Shown: piece after piece, positions 52,935 to 63,902 of the stretch | Position numbering within the stretch: position 1 is the stretch's first letter | Layout: each line of letters begins with the position of its first letter | Assembly (NCBI RefSeq): GCF_023380265.1 | Contig: NZ_CP093366.1 | Location: 1,054,001 to 1,118,000 of the forward strand | Origin: Bombilactobacillus folatiphilus | GTDB taxonomy: Bacteria > Bacillota > Bacilli > Lactobacillales > Lactobacillaceae | Direction: 5' to 3' | Length of the DNA stretch: 64,000 bases | Made by a program: the position numbers and the translations under genes | Notes under the pieces: generated by a model | What the model was told of the DNA's origin: nothing | What the model saw: the letters and a program-made list of their open reading frames with translations, nothing else | Database searches by the model: none

Positions 52935-53588
52935 TCAACCCAACTCTGAAATCTTACCGCGCTTAAGATAGACGACCCATTCACACAAATTTGTGACATA
53001 ATCGCCCATCCGCTCCAAATAAGTAGAAATCAGCATATAAGCAGTCCCGTCTTCCACAGTTTTGCCATTAGCTTTCATCTCAGTAATACAGATTTGATCG
53101 ACATCATGCGCCAATTGATTCACATCATGATCCTGTTGAGATATGACAATCGCCTTTTGATCGTTTTCTTTTAAATAGGCGTCCAAAGCATCGCTGAACA
53201 TCAAGTCTAACGCTTGGGCCATTTGCGCCAATAACTGCTTGGCTGGCACAATCGGTGCCTTATTTTGCAAACTAATGGTCGTACGAGCAATCCGCACTGC
53301 GTGATCCCCCATGCGTTCAAAATCTGAACTAGCTTTCAAAATTGTCACAATCCGCCGCAAATCTGACGTCACGGGTTGCTGCAACGCAATCAATTCAAAC
53401 GAACGTTGTTCTAAATCAACTTCGCGATTATTAATCTTTTGATCCTCATCAATTACCTGTTGTGCTAAAATCAAATCATTTTTGTCAAAAGCAGTCATAG
53501 CTTTTTGAATGGATTCACGCACCATCATCGCCATTTCCGCAAATCGCACATGTAAACTATTTAATTCCGTTTCTAAATCACTGCGCAT
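52935..53588 (-). CDS. phoU: Phosphate signalling complex protein PhoU
   Basis: The product has 217 residues, all-helical, with two PhoU repeats; EXXXD-type metal motifs appear as ERMGDHAVRIA (about residue 90) and ERMGDYVTNL (about 195). It links the Pst transporter to PhoR and restrains phosphate-starvation signalling. It is the last gene of the operon. Confidence 0.95.
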   Translation of the reverse strand: MRSDLETELNSLHVRFAEMAMMVRESIQKAMTAFDKNDLILAQQVIDEDQKINNREVDLEQRSFELIALQQPVTSDLRRIVTILKASSDFERMGDHAVRIARTTISLQNKAPIVPAKQLLAQMAQALDLMFSDALDAYLKENDQKAIVISQQDHDVNQLAHDVDQICITEMKANGKTVEDGTAYMLISTYLERMGDYVTNLCEWVVYLKRGKISELG

Positions 53589-53600
53589 ATTATCCTCTTT

Positions 53601-54356
53601 CTATCCGAAACGACCACTAATATAGTCTTCGGTTTTTTGTTGAGTGGGATTTAAAAAAATATTCTTAGTTTGATCCATTTCAATCAATTCGCCCTGATAA
53701 AAAAAGGCTGTTTGATCAGAAATCCTTGATGCCTGATGCATACTATGCGTGACAATCACCATTGTGTAATTTTTACGCAATTCTAGCAGCATTTTTTCTA
53801 CCTGCGTTGCAGAAATCGGATCCAAGGCACTGGTAGGCTCATCTAACAAAACAACTTCAGGTTGCACTGCCAAGACACGTGCAATACAAACCCGTTGTTG
53901 CTGTCCACCTGATAATGCTAGCGCACTTTGATTCAATTTATCTTTGACATCATCCCAAATTGCCGCAGCTTTCAAGCTCGTTTCCACGGCTTCGTCCAAA
54001 CGTTGACGATCACGAACACCTGCCAAACGCAAGCCATAAACTACATTATCATAAATCGAAAAAGGAAACGGATTTGGTTGTTGAAAGACCATTCCGACAC
54101 GTTTGCGCAATTGGACCGTATCAGTGTTTGGCGCATAAATATCCTGACCTTCAAGCTTAATTTGACCTGTAATTTTGACTGTGGAAATCAAATCATTCAT
54201 GCGATTCAGGCATCGTAAAAATGTAGATTTTCCACAACCTGAAGGACCAATCATTGCCGTAATCTCGTGTTGCTTAATTTGCATAGTAATACCCTTTAAA
54301 GCCTCTTTTGTACCATAAAATAAATGCACATCTTGGGCGGTAATTACTGCTTCCAT
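53601..54356 (-). CDS. pstB: Phosphate ABC transporter ATP-binding protein PstB (second copy)
   Basis: The product has 251 residues. Walker [10 protein letters not shown] (about residue 36), signature LSGGQQQRV and Walker [14 protein letters not shown] are intact. It powers phosphate uptake through PstCA. The start at 54356 follows AAGGAG; the frame extends 18 codons upstream into the previous gene. Two pstB genes in tandem are common in lactic acid bacteria. Confidence 0.95.
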   Translation of the reverse strand: MEAVITAQDVHLFYGTKEALKGITMQIKQHEITAMIGPSGCGKSTFLRCLNRMNDLISTVKITGQIKLEGQDIYAPNTDTVQLRKRVGMVFQQPNPFPFSIYDNVVYGLRLAGVRDRQRLDEAVETSLKAAAIWDDVKDKLNQSALALSGGQQQRVCIARVLAVQPEVVLLDEPTSALDPISATQVEKMLLELRKNYTMVIVTHSMHQASRISDQTAFFYQGELIEMDQTKNIFLNPTQQKTEDYISGRFG

Positions 54357-54367
54357 GTTCGACTCCT

Positions 54368-55168
54368 TCAACCAAAATGTCCTGAAACATAATTTTCTGT
54401 TAATTGACATTTAGGGCGCGTGAAAATGCGACGAGTTTCATCAAATTCAATCATTGACCCCATATTAAAAAATGCCGTATAATCGCTAATTCGAGCAGCT
54501 TGTTGCATATTATGTGTCACAATAATAATTGTATACTGCTGTTTTAATTCCTGCATTGTATTTTCAATATTTGCCGTCGAAATCGGATCCAAAGCACTAG
54601 CCGGTTCGTCCATTAATAAAATATCCGGCTGCAAAGCTAACGCGCGTGCAATACATAAGCGTTGCTGTTGTCCACCTGACAATGCTAGCGCACTTTTATT
54701 CAAATCGTCTTTAACCTGATTCCACAACGAAGCCTGTTTTAAAGTCGTTTCCACAATTTCATCTAGCTGCTGTCGATCCTTAAAACCACGCCGTTGCAAA
54801 GCAAAAGTAATATTATCTCGAATAGATTTTGAAAATGGATTCGGTCGCTGAAACACCATCCCGATATGTTCTCTGACCGTATACACATCAACTGCAGACG
54901 TATTGATATCCACACCTCGATACATAATTTGACCTGTCACTTTGGACGATGCAATCGTATCATTCATCCGATTTAACGAACGTAAATAAGTGGACTTGCC
55001 AGAACCTGACGCCCCAATTAACGAAATAATTTTATAACGCTCAAATTGCAAATCAACACCATGTACCGCTTCTTTATCTCCATAAAATACGCTTAAATCG
55101 TGGGTTGTCAACGCAAACTCCGTTTTAGCCGGCAATGTTCTGGTATAAGTCTCTGGCCTTTTTGTCAT
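54368..55168 (-). CDS. pstB: Phosphate ABC transporter ATP-binding protein PstB (first copy)
   Basis: The product has 266 residues. Walker [10 protein letters not shown] (about residue 53), signature LSGGQQQRL and Walker [14 protein letters not shown] are intact. It carries about 15 extra N-terminal residues compared with the second copy. The two are clearly paralogues and probably form alternative or mixed dimers with PstA and PstC. Confidence 0.95.
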   Translation of the reverse strand: MTKRPETYTRTLPAKTEFALTTHDLSVFYGDKEAVHGVDLQFERYKIISLIGASGSGKSTYLRSLNRMNDTIASSKVTGQIMYRGVDINTSAVDVYTVREHIGMVFQRPNPFSKSIRDNITFALQRRGFKDRQQLDEIVETTLKQASLWNQVKDDLNKSALALSGGQQQRLCIARALALQPDILLMDEPASALDPISTANIENTMQELKQQYTIIIVTHNMQQAARISDYTAFFNMGSMIEFDETRRIFTRPKCQLTENYVSGHFG

Positions 55169-55169
55169 C

Positions 55170-56054
55170 CTATTCTCCTGTTAAGTGCTGATATAATTTT
55201 TTACCAACAAACCGCGCCAGCAAGTTAAACAGCAACACTACAACAACCAAAACCAATGAAGCTCCCGCTGATACCGCCGCTGCATCCGGAATAAGACCTT
55301 CCGAATTAACTTTCCAGATATGCACTGCCAAAGTTTCGGCGGGACGCATTGGATTCAAAGGTGAGGTTAAACTTAGAATGTTCCAGTTCGTAAAATTCAG
55401 CGGGGGCGCACTCTGCCCAGCAGTATAAATCAAAGCCGCCGCCTCACCAAAAACACGTCCAGCAGCTAAGATAACGCCAGTCACTATGGAGGGTAAGCAC
55501 TCTGGAATAATCACATGAATCACTGTTTCCCAACGCGATAGCCCTAACGCCAAGCCGGCTTCCCGTTGACTAACTGAAACTGATTGCAACGCATCTTCCA
55601 TGCTCCGAACTAACAACGGTAAATTAAAAATCATCAAAGTCAAAGCACCCGATAAAATTGAAAATTGCAAATGAAAATTAATCACAAAAACTAAAAAACC
55701 GAATAATCCTACAACAATTGAAGGCAAAGAACTCAGCACTTCAATCGCCGAACTAATCCAATTAGTTAATTTCGGATTTTGAGCATATTCAGTTAAATAA
55801 ATTGCAATTCCTAGGGCAAAGGGAAACGAAAAAAGCATTGACAAAACTAATAAATACAAGGAATTAAAAAGTTGCACACCAATTCCGCCTCCAGCTTGAA
55901 AACTTTTCGAAGCGCTGGTCAAAAAATGCCAATTCACAACTTTAATACCCGCCAACAAAATATATAGCAACAAAGCTAGTAAAATGATAATAATAGTTCC
56001 CGACATGATATAAATCACAATTGTGGCAATTTTATCAACTCGTTTGGGATTCAT
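55170..56054 (-). CDS. pstA: Phosphate ABC transporter permease PstA
   Basis: The product has 294 residues with six membrane helices. The EAA-type loop QREAGLALGLSRWETVIHVIIPE (quoted by its start QREAGLALGLSRWET) contacts PstB. It forms the channel with PstC. Its ATG overlaps the pstC stop by one base. Confidence 0.95.
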   Translation of the reverse strand: MNPKRVDKIATIVIYIMSGTIIIILLALLLYILLAGIKVVNWHFLTSASKSFQAGGGIGVQLFNSLYLLVLSMLFSFPFALGIAIYLTEYAQNPKLTNWISSAIEVLSSLPSIVVGLFGFLVFVINFHLQFSILSGALTLMIFNLPLLVRSMEDALQSVSVSQREAGLALGLSRWETVIHVIIPECLPSIVTGVILAAGRVFGEAAALIYTAGQSAPPLNFTNWNILSLTSPLNPMRPAETLAVHIWKVNSEGLIPDAAAVSAGASLVLVVVVLLFNLLARFVGKKLYQHLTGE

Positions 56055-56971
56055 TACAATTCTCCTTTCCTAGCAATGTACTTAACAACAATATTGAAGA
56101 ATAACGCCATAATTAATAACAGCAAGGCAAGCGACCACAAAGCGTTATTAGCCGTCGTTTTCATAATTGTATTGCCCATATTCATTGTCAAAACGCTCGT
56201 TAAAGTCGTTGAAGGCGAAGCCAAACTGCTGGGCATCAAGATTGCATTGCCGATAACCATCTGCACCGCCAAAGCCTCACCAAATGCCCGCGACATTCCG
56301 AAAATAATGGCAGTCATAATTCCTGGTGTTCCAGCACGTAAGACTACTTTATAAATTGTTTGCCATTGGGTCGCTCCTAACGCTAATGACGCTTCACGAT
56401 AATATCTTGGTACTGCCTTTAACGCATCCACCGTCATCGAAGTAATCGTTGGCAAAATCATAACAAATAAAACTAAAGCACCCGCGAAGATTCCAAAGCC
56501 ACTTCCACCAACTAATTTTTGGACAAAGGGGACCACCACGCCCAAGCCGATAAAACCGTAAACTACCGAAGGAATCCCGACTAATAACTCAATTACGGGT
56601 TGTAAAATCTGTTGTCCTTTCTTGGGGGCAATCTCGGTCATAAAAATGGCTGCTGCCAAAGCGAAGGGGGTTGCCAATAAAACTGCTAATAAAGTTACCG
56701 AAAAAGAACCAACAATCATTGGTAAAGCGCCAATTAACGGTCGGCGATGAATATCTAATTTGTCAGGACTCCACGTACTACCAGTGAAAAATGTCCACAA
56801 ATTACCACGATCTTTGGTAAAAACGGCAACGCCTTTGGTAGCAATAAAAGCAAAAATCACTAAAACTAATAGTACAATCAGTAAAGTCAAACATTGTGTT
56901 ACCAGTTTCCCCCGCCGTTCAATTCTGGCTGATAATGAACGCTGTTGGAGCTTTTTGGCAATTGAATCCAT
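56054..56971 (-). CDS. pstC: Phosphate ABC transporter permease PstC
   Basis: The product has 305 residues with six membrane helices. The EAA loop YREASLALGATQWQTIYKVVL, marked by its first residues YREASLALGATQW, is present. It is the partner permease of PstA. GGAGAAGG precedes the ATG, 12 nt after pstS. Confidence 0.95.
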   Translation of the reverse strand: MDSIAKKLQQRSLSARIERRGKLVTQCLTLLIVLLVLVIFAFIATKGVAVFTKDRGNLWTFFTGSTWSPDKLDIHRRPLIGALPMIVGSFSVTLLAVLLATPFALAAAIFMTEIAPKKGQQILQPVIELLVGIPSVVYGFIGLGVVVPFVQKLVGGSGFGIFAGALVLFVMILPTITSMTVDALKAVPRYYREASLALGATQWQTIYKVVLRAGTPGIMTAIIFGMSRAFGEALAVQMVIGNAILMPSSLASPSTTLTSVLTMNMGNTIMKTTANNALWSLALLLLIMALFFNIVVKYIARKGEL

Positions 56972-56982
56972 TAACCTTCTCC

Positions 56983-57846
56983 TTATAACTTCGTGGTTTG
57001 CCCCTGTGCATTTTGTTGATATCGCATCGCCTTAATAGGAATATAACGCATTTTGCGCACCTCATTTTGCTGAAATTTATCACTCAATAAATATCGGATA
57101 AAATCTTTTGTTAATTGATTAAGATTCTTGGTTGTATACATATGCTCATAAGACCAAATTTTCCAGCGATTATTTTGTACATTCTTAGCGGTAACCGCCA
57201 CATGATCAACGGTCAAGGGCTTAAGATCACTACTCAAATACGGCAAAGCAACATAACTGATTGCCCCAGGCGTTTTCTTGACAATCTGCCGCACCATCCC
57301 ACTGGAATCTTGTTCGGGTGCCCTTTTACTTGTTCGTCCCTGCATGACTTGTTGCTCAAATACGGTTCTGGTTCCACTCCCTTGGGCACGGTTAACTAAT
57401 GAAATCTGCAAATTGGGACCACCAACTTCACGCCAATTCGTAATTTCACCAGCAAAAATAGCCTGCAATTGACTTAAAGACAAATTTTTAATAGCAACTT
57501 GTTTATTCACCACGGGAACCACGGCCACAACACAAACTTTATGATCAATTAAATTCTGGGCTTTAATGCCCTTTTTTTGCTCTGCAAACACATCAGAATT
57601 ACCAATCGCCACAGCTCCCTGTTGAATTTGCGACAAGCCAGTGCCACTGCCACCACCTTGCACCGTGACAAATGCATTCGGGTGAATCTGATTATAGTTT
57701 TCACCGGCCGCCTCAACTAAAGGTTGCAAAGCTGAAGAACCAACCGCCGTGATGGTTTGCTCTTTAGATCCTGGACTTTTAGCACAACCACTTAATATCA
57801 GTAGTCCCACCCCCAAGACACCCAAATATTGCATTAGCTTTTTCAT
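56983..57846 (-). CDS. pstS: Phosphate-binding lipoprotein PstS
   Basis: The product has 287 residues. A lipoprotein signal ends in LILSGC at about residue 21. The mature part has the phosphate-binding GSSALQPL, GGGSGTGLSQI and RAQGSGTRTVFEQ segments of PstS. It delivers phosphate to PstCA outside the membrane. GGAGG precedes the ATG. It is the first gene of the operon, behind PhoP-box-like repeats. Confidence 0.95.
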   Translation of the reverse strand: MKKLMQYLGVLGVGLLILSGCAKSPGSKEQTITAVGSSALQPLVEAAGENYNQIHPNAFVTVQGGGSGTGLSQIQQGAVAIGNSDVFAEQKKGIKAQNLIDHKVCVVAVVPVVNKQVAIKNLSLSQLQAIFAGEITNWREVGGPNLQISLVNRAQGSGTRTVFEQQVMQGRTSKRAPEQDSSGMVRQIVKKTPGAISYVALPYLSSDLKPLTVDHVAVTAKNVQNNRWKIWSYEHMYTTKNLNQLTKDFIRYLLSDKFQQNEVRKMRYIPIKAMRYQQNAQGQTTKL

Positions 57847-57869
57847 GTGTGTCGTCCTCCGCAGTTTAC

Positions 57870-57921
57870 TGTAACAAATGCGTGTAAAAATTCGTTGTTA
57901 ATTGTGTAAATTTTTTGTAAA
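57870..57921 (-). promoter_or_regulatory. PhoP-box-like tandem repeats upstream of pstS
   Basis: On the minus strand TTTACA occurs at 57916-57921, 57905-57910 and 57883-57888 (starts 11 and 22 bp apart), with TTAACA at 57896-57901 and GTTACA at 57870-57875. Bacillus PhoP binds TTAACA-like hexamers repeated about every 11 bp. This places the pst operon under the adjacent PhoPR pair. The exact -10 is unclear. Confidence 0.65.
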
Positions 57922-57957
57922 TTAAACTTTCCTAATTAATTTCAGCACGCTTGTACC

Positions 57958-57996
57958 AAAAAAAGCTAAGATTGTTCTTTATCAAACAATCTTAGC
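57958..57996 (-). terminator. Terminator after phoR
   Basis: On the minus strand GCTAAGATTGTT pairs perfectly with AACAATCTTAGC around a short loop, followed by TTTTTTTGG. It separates phoPR from the pst operon. Confidence 0.9.
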
Positions 57997-58002
57997 TCCT
58001 TC

Positions 58003-59679
58003 CTATAATGGCAAATGGACAAAAACAGTTGTCCCCTGCCCCAAAGTACTAGTTAATTTAATTGTCCCGTTTAAAGATTCTACCGATTTTTGCACAATTG
58101 ATAGACCCAAACCAGTACCACCATTTTCCTTGCTTCGCGCTTTATCCGCTTGATAAAATCGCTCAAAAACACGAGATTGATCATCGTCACTTATACCGAT
58201 ACCCGTATCTTCAACTTTTATCTCCAAATCATTCTCAATCTCCTGATGATTTAAAATAACGTGCACTTGGCCCTGCGGAACATTATATTTCACCGCATTG
58301 TCAATTAAATTTTGCAAAATCTGTGTCAATTCAGTTAATGAAATGCGCACTTGGGGATTGCCTTGGAACTGTGTTTGAATTTGCAACTGCTTTTGATCAA
58401 TGAGTGCCTGTTGTTGGATCAAAATTTTGGTAATTAAATCTTCTAAATTAATTTGTTCTGGCAATAAATCTCTGGGATGCTCTAATTGAGTTAATGCTAA
58501 AGAATCCTGAATTAATGACAACAAGCGTTTTGCTTCTTGTTGAATAATCCGAATAAATTTTACAGCTTGCTTAGGATCATCTTTAGCACCATTGAGCAAG
58601 GTTTCTGCAAAACCCAAAATAGCTGTCACGGGAGTTTTCAGTTCATGACTAACATTGCCCACAAAATCTTGTTGCTGTTGCTCAATTTGATGAACATCTG
58701 TCAAATCATACAAAATCACAATAACTTGTTGTTCAACATCATCTTTGGTATGGGCGATGCGAATCACATTTGCATCAACCATGCGCTTAGAATCACCTAA
58801 TAATTGAATTTCTCGATGATGATTCCGATTCTTGCTTAAAGTATGTTCCACCATGCGGCTCAAAGAATAAGTTTGAATATCTTCAATAAACGGATGCGGA
58901 TCATCAGCAATATTTTTACCTAAAATCACTGCCATTGCTTGATTATGCAAAATAACATTGCCCTGATGATCTAACAACATGACGCCCACAGGCAGATGTC
59001 GCATCAAACCTTGAAAACGGCGTTTGAGCAGAACATTATTCTCTAACAAATCATTATTGTGCTGATCCAAGGTATTTACCGTTTGAATCAATTCAGTATA
59101 AGGCGTATGGTCCAAAACCACTAAAGAATCGGTATATTTATTAGCTTGAATTTGCTTCAACTTCTGAATAACTGCTCGAATATATAAACGTTGCTGCCGA
59201 TAAGTTAGATATTGACTAATCAGCAAAATGAGCCACAAGAAAGTGTAAATAACCGTAAATAAGAAAATTAAATTAGACTCTGCCCAAATTGAGTGATATT
59301 TTTTGACAATAATCTTGGGATGCACCGCACTAGTTGAATCTAATAAATAAAAAATATATTGAGAATTATGATAATTCCTAATTTGATACGGATTATCATT
59401 ATTTAACAAATCCTGATTAACCAAATCATGTGCTTGCTTTTGCAAATGAGTTTTCGGTTTTGCACTGTCTGTCGCAATATATAACTGATGATCCTGGGAC
59501 CAAGATGAAAAATATTGTTTCCCCGAATCACGTTTCAAAACTCCATAATCTTCACGCAAAGCAGCCAAATGATTAATCTGACTTTGCTTATTAAATTGCA
59601 CCATAATAATTAAACAAAAACTATAAATAAAAATTCCTATAATTGCTGTGAAAAGAATGGTTTGTCGATGCCGTTTCAT
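58003..59679 (-). CDS. phoR: Phosphate-sensing histidine kinase PhoR-like
   Basis: The product has 558 residues. Two membrane helices (about 8-28 and 135-157) bracket an extracellular domain of about 105 residues. A PAS domain (about 215-320) is followed by the H-box NVSHELKTPVTAILGFAE, the N-box NLIDNAVKYN, DTGIGI and GGTGLGLSIV. It is the sensor for the response regulator just upstream and, from context, for phosphate limitation. Confidence 0.92.
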   Translation of the reverse strand: MKRHRQTILFTAIIGIFIYSFCLIIMVQFNKQSQINHLAALREDYGVLKRDSGKQYFSSWSQDHQLYIATDSAKPKTHLQKQAHDLVNQDLLNNDNPYQIRNYHNSQYIFYLLDSTSAVHPKIIVKKYHSIWAESNLIFLFTVIYTFLWLILLISQYLTYRQQRLYIRAVIQKLKQIQANKYTDSLVVLDHTPYTELIQTVNTLDQHNNDLLENNVLLKRRFQGLMRHLPVGVMLLDHQGNVILHNQAMAVILGKNIADDPHPFIEDIQTYSLSRMVEHTLSKNRNHHREIQLLGDSKRMVDANVIRIAHTKDDVEQQVIVILYDLTDVHQIEQQQQDFVGNVSHELKTPVTAILGFAETLLNGAKDDPKQAVKFIRIIQQEAKRLLSLIQDSLALTQLEHPRDLLPEQINLEDLITKILIQQQALIDQKQLQIQTQFQGNPQVRISLTELTQILQNLIDNAVKYNVPQGQVHVILNHQEIENDLEIKVEDTGIGISDDDQSRVFERFYQADKARSKENGGTGLGLSIVQKSVESLNGTIKLTSTLGQGTTVFVHLPL

Positions 59680-59680
59680 C

Positions 59681-60358
59681 CTAATCTCCCTTAAGCGTTA
59701 AACGATAACCAAATCCCCGAATTGTTTGTAGATATTGCGGACGTTTTGGATCCTGCTCAATCTTATCACGCAAATGACTGATCTGAATATCAATTGCTCG
59801 CGAATCCGGCATGCGTTCTGGCTTTTGTTGCCACAAATGTTCCATTAATTGTTCGCGTGTCAAAGTTCGATTCGCATTGACATAAAGAAAATCAAACAGC
59901 TTGTACTCAGTTTTCGTCAGTGATACTAACTGACCTCGCACCAAAACTTCAAAATTATCACGATCTAATACCAAAGAAGTTGTTGGTTGAACAGCTTTTT
60001 GGCGTCGTAACACAGCATTAATTCGTGCCAATAACTCCTTAACTTCAAAAGGTTTGGTTACATAATCATCAGCACCCAGATTCAAGCCTTGTACTTTTTG
60101 GTCTGCTTGATCCTTGGCTGTCAATATAATAATCGGCACCAAATTTTGTCGCGTACGCAGCTGCTGCATTAACTGTAGACCATTTATTTTAGGTAACATT
60201 AAGTCCAGCAAAATCAAGTCAAATTCTTGTTGCGCGATTTGATTCAGCGCTTGTTGACCATCAAAAGCCGTCACCACGAAATAATGATTTTGCTCTAGAT
60301 TATATTTTAATAATTCCACTAATGCAGGTTCATCATCCACAACTAGAATTTTTTTCAT
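59681..60358 (-). CDS. phoP: OmpR-family response regulator PhoP-like
   Basis: The product has 225 residues. The receiver has VVDDEPAL at the N-terminus and the phosphoacceptor in DLILLDLMLP (about residue 51). The C-terminal winged helix has LTKTEYKLFDFL and the RGFGYRL ending. The start at 60358 is chosen because the frame extends 14 codons further into prfB without a ribosome binding site; even here the AAGAAAG site is weak. It is probably the activator acting at the repeats upstream of pstS. Confidence 0.92.
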   Translation of the reverse strand: MKKILVVDDEPALVELLKYNLEQNHYFVVTAFDGQQALNQIAQQEFDLILLDLMLPKINGLQLMQQLRTRQNLVPIIILTAKDQADQKVQGLNLGADDYVTKPFEVKELLARINAVLRRQKAVQPTTSLVLDRDNFEVLVRGQLVSLTKTEYKLFDFLYVNANRTLTREQLMEHLWQQKPERMPDSRAIDIQISHLRDKIEQDPKRPQYLQTIRGFGYRLTLKGD

Positions 60359-60369
60359 AATTTTCTTTC

Positions 60370-61489
60370 TTATGCCGTACGTTCCTGTTGAAAACGCCAC
60401 TGTAAATAAGCATTAATAAATGGATCCAAACCACCATCCATCACCGCCTGACCGTTACCAGTTTCAAAGTTGCTTCGATGATCTTTCACCATTGTATATG
60501 GATGAAAAACATAGGACCGAATTTGTGAACCCCAACCAATCTCCAATTGTTCACCTTTCAAAGCGGCCGCTTTTTGAGCTTGTTCTTCCTGCTCTTTTTG
60601 ATAAAGTTTAGCTCGCAACATATTCATTGCTGTCGCTCGATTTTGAATCTGCGAACGTTGCGCCTGAGAACTAGTGACAATCCCCGTTGGCAAATGGGTA
60701 ATGCGAACCGCCGACGAAGTCTTATTGATGTGTTGTCCACCGGCACCACTGGAACGAAATACATCAACCCGCAAATCATCAGGATTAATATCAATATTAA
60801 TCGTTTGATCTAATTCGGGCATAACTTCTACAGAAGCAAATGATGTATGTCTGCGACCTGCTGAATCAAACGGCGAAATACGTACTAAACGATGGACCCC
60901 ATGTTCTGAGCGCAACAATCCGTACGCATTCTGCCCCTTAATTAATAAAGAAACACTCTTTAAGCCTGCTTCATCCCCAGCTTGATAATCGGCTAATTCG
61001 ACCGTAAATTGATGTTGTTTTGCCCACCGTTCATACATTCGTAATAACATCGAACCCCAATCTTGAGATTCCGTACCGCCAGCTCCGGGATGAATTTCTA
61101 AAATCGCGTTATTCGCATCATATGGTTGATTCAACAACATCGTAATTTCATATTGCTGCAAATTCTGCTGTAAACTTTGCCAGTCATGTTCAGCAGACTG
61201 CTTCAATTCCTGATCTTGTGGTTCTTCTTCTAATAACTCAAGTGTAACGGTTAACGCCTCAACATCTGTTTGCAACCGCATAAAGGTCTCGTATTTAGCC
61301 TTTAAACGTTTTTGTTCTTCAATTACTTGTTGTGCTTGATCTTGCTTTTGCCAAAAATCATTTTGACTCATACGATGATCATTTTGCGCAATCGCTTCTT
61401 GCAAATCATCTAAGTCAAAGAGACCCCCTAAATTGTTCGATTTTGTTCGTTGCCCATTGAATGTTATCTTTTAATTCTGCTAATTCCAT
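60370..61489 (-). CDS. prfB: Peptide chain release factor 2, with programmed +1 frameshift
   Basis: The gene begins at ATG 61489 with 24 codons (MELAELKDNIQWATNKIEQF...), reaches CTT-TGA at 61415-61420, and continues in the +1 frame from 61416 to the stop at 60370, giving 372 residues. The release-factor GGQ lies in SGAGGQHINK and the stop-recognition SPF in RISPFDSAGRR. RF2 terminates at UAA and UGA; the shift makes its synthesis self-limiting. It follows secA, as is usual in Firmicutes. Confidence 0.96.
61414..61429 (-). promoter_or_regulatory. prfB frameshift site
   Basis: On the minus strand the internal Shine-Dalgarno AGGGGG (61424-61429) is followed by TCT and then CTTTGAC (61414-61420). 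This is the standard slippery arrangement: low RF2 stalls the ribosome at UGA and favours the +1 shift. Confidence 0.93.
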
Positions 61490-61511
61490 TAAGTTACGAC
61501 CTCACTTTTTG

Positions 61512-61543
61512 AAAAAAGCAGGCTAATTAAGCCTGCTTTTTTT
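61512..61543 (-). terminator. Terminator between secA and prfB
   Basis: AAAAAAGCAGGCTTA pairs with TAAGCCTGCTTTTTT (an inverted repeat with A/T flanks on both sides). It overlaps the secA stop. prfB, 23 nt further on, would then need read-through or its own promoter. Confidence 0.88.
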
Positions 61544-63902
61544 ATCTTTGAGCATTCTCACGAATTTCCGCTTTCATGAATAGTTGCGTCACATCGTATT
61601 CAATTTGAGCAACCATACTTTCAAACATTCGAAAACCCTCTTCTTGATATTCCACCAAAGGATTCATCTGTCCATACCCACGTAAACCAATTGATTGACG
61701 CAATTGATCCATCGCATCAATATGATTGGTCCAATGTTCATCGACCACGCGCAAAATTACTACTTTTTGAAATTCTAACATTTGTTGTTCATCTTGAAGC
61801 TGATGTTGTTTTTGATCATAATTTTCTTGAACTAATTGATCAAATAATTGATACAATTCATCCGCTATTTTATGATCCAAATCTGAACGTTTTAACTGCT
61901 GAGGACTGGTTAAAACGGTAATAGCAAAATCATAAATACCATCTAAGTCCCAATCTTTTTCTTCACCGTTAGTCCGCGCATCAATTGCGCTTTTAATAGT
62001 TCGTTGCATCATTGGCATCAAAACGTCTTTTAAACTTTTTTCTTCGGTAATAACTTGCATGCGCTGCTTGTAAATAACTTCACGTTGTTCCCGCATAACA
62101 TCGTCATACTGTAAAGTGTTCTTACGAGTATCGTAATTATTACCTTCAACTCGTTTTTGAGCTGACTCCACTTGGCGCGTAATCATATGACTTTGAATGA
62201 CCGCATCATCATCATCAACTTTAAACGCTGATAAAACTTTTTTGATTTTCTCAGAACCAAAACGTTTCATCAAATCGTCCTCTAAAGACATATAAAAAAT
62301 AGTTGCGCCCGGATCACCTTGACGTCCCGAACGTCCTCGTAACTGATTATCAATCCGCCGTGATTCGTGTCTTTCAGTACCAATCACACAGAGACCACCA
62401 ATTTCACGCACTCCAGGTCCTAATTTGATATCAGTTCCCCGACCAGCCATGTTCGTAGCAATCGTTACGGCACCCCTTTGACCGGCACGCGAAATAATCT
62501 CAGCTTCTTTGGCATGATTCTTGGCATTTAAGACCGAATGTGGGATATGTGCCTTGTTTAACTGCTGTGATAAATATTCAGAAGTTTCCACAGCAACTGT
62601 TCCGACTAAAATCGGTTGCCCCTTGGCATGGCGTTCCTTAATGTCAGCAATGACTGCTTTAAACTTACTATTCAAAGTAGGATACAAAACATCAGGATAA
62701 TCAATTCTCGCAATAGGCTTATTCGTCGGAATCGTAATAACTTCCATATTATAAATTTCTCGGAATTCTTCTTCTTCCGTTTTGGCCGTTCCGGTCATTC
62801 CTGATAACTTGTCATACATTCTAAAGAAGTTTTGATAGGTGATGTTCGCCATCGTTTTGGTTTCATCCTGAATGGGCACACCTTCTTTAGCTTCAATCGC
62901 TTGATGCAAACCATCGGAAAAGCGTCGACCTTCCATGACCCGCCCCGTAAAGGAATCAACGATCATGATTTTTTTATCGTTAACCACATAATCTTTATCT
63001 AATTCCATAATGTAATTAGCCCGTAAAGCTTGATCAATATGGTGATTTAATAAAGTATTATCAATATCGTACAAATTCTTTAACGCAAAAGTTTTTTCAC
63101 CTTTTTTAATACCACTTTCGGTTAAACCAATCGTCTTAGTGGGCCAATCAATTTTATAATCAACTTCATTCAAAGATTTGACAAAACGATCAGCACGTAG
63201 ATATAAAGCAGTTGATTGCTCAGCTTGTCCCGAAATAATTAATGGTGTCCGCGCTTCATCAATCAAAATTGAATCCACTTCATCAACAATCGCATAATTT
63301 AACGGTCGCTGCACCATCTGATCTTTATAAACGACCATATTGTCACGCAAATAATCAAAACCTAATTCACTGTTAGTGGAATAGGTGATATCGCAATTAT
63401 AAGCTGCTCGTTTTTCCTCTGAATCCTTCGAATTCAAATTCAAGCCAACGCTTAAACCAAGCCAATTATACAACTGACCCATTTCTTCAGCGTCACGTTG
63501 TGACAAGTACTCGTTCACGGTGACCACGTGAACACCCTTGCCACTTAACGCATTCAAATAAACCGGTAAAGTTGCCGTTAAAGTCTTACCTTCACCAGTT
63601 TTCATTTCAGCAATATTACCTTCATGCAAAGTAATACCACCAATTAATTGTACCCGAAATGGATACAGACCCAAAACGCGCTTGGCCGCTTCACGGGCTG
63701 TCGCAAAAGCTTCAGGTAATAAATCATCTAACGTTTCACCGTGTTGTAATCGTTCTTTAAATGCTGGGGTTTTAGCTTGCAATGCAGAATCAGAAAGTTG
63801 TGCGTATTCGTCAGCGTAAACTTCAACTTTATCCGCAATTCGACCCATGCGGTTAACTTCGCGCTTATCGCTTTCCACCCATTTTTTTATTGGATTCGCC
63901 AT
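61542..63902 (-). CDS. secA: Protein translocase ATPase SecA
   Basis: The product has 786 residues. Walker A is [14 protein letters not shown], Walker B is [16 protein letters not shown], and the second NBD has [10 protein letters not shown] and [13 protein letters not shown]. The C-terminus ends after the helical wing in ...[12 protein letters not shown] and lacks the Cys-rich zinc tail found in E. coli, a common state in lactobacilli. It drives Sec export with SecYEG. AGGAG lies 12 nt upstream of the ATG. The remaining 98 bp to the right edge is AT-rich with no clear gene. Confidence 0.97.
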   Translation of the reverse strand: MANPIKKWVESDKREVNRMGRIADKVEVYADEYAQLSDSALQAKTPAFKERLQHGETLDDLLPEAFATAREAAKRVLGLYPFRVQLIGGITLHEGNIAEMKTGEGKTLTATLPVYLNALSGKGVHVVTVNEYLSQRDAEEMGQLYNWLGLSVGLNLNSKDSEEKRAAYNCDITYSTNSELGFDYLRDNMVVYKDQMVQRPLNYAIVDEVDSILIDEARTPLIISGQAEQSTALYLRADRFVKSLNEVDYKIDWPTKTIGLTESGIKKGEKTFALKNLYDIDNTLLNHHIDQALRANYIMELDKDYVVNDKKIMIVDSFTGRVMEGRRFSDGLHQAIEAKEGVPIQDETKTMANITYQNFFRMYDKLSGMTGTAKTEEEEFREIYNMEVITIPTNKPIARIDYPDVLYPTLNSKFKAVIADIKERHAKGQPILVGTVAVETSEYLSQQLNKAHIPHSVLNAKNHAKEAEIISRAGQRGAVTIATNMAGRGTDIKLGPGVREIGGLCVIGTERHESRRIDNQLRGRSGRQGDPGATIFYMSLEDDLMKRFGSEKIKKVLSAFKVDDDDAVIQSHMITRQVESAQKRVEGNNYDTRKNTLQYDDVMREQREVIYKQRMQVITEEKSLKDVLMPMMQRTIKSAIDARTNGEEKDWDLDGIYDFAITVLTSPQQLKRSDLDHKIADELYQLFDQLVQENYDQKQHQLQDEQQMLEFQKVVILRVVDEHWTNHIDAMDQLRQSIGLRGYGQMNPLVEYQEEGFRMFESMVAQIEYDVTQLFMKAEIRENAQR

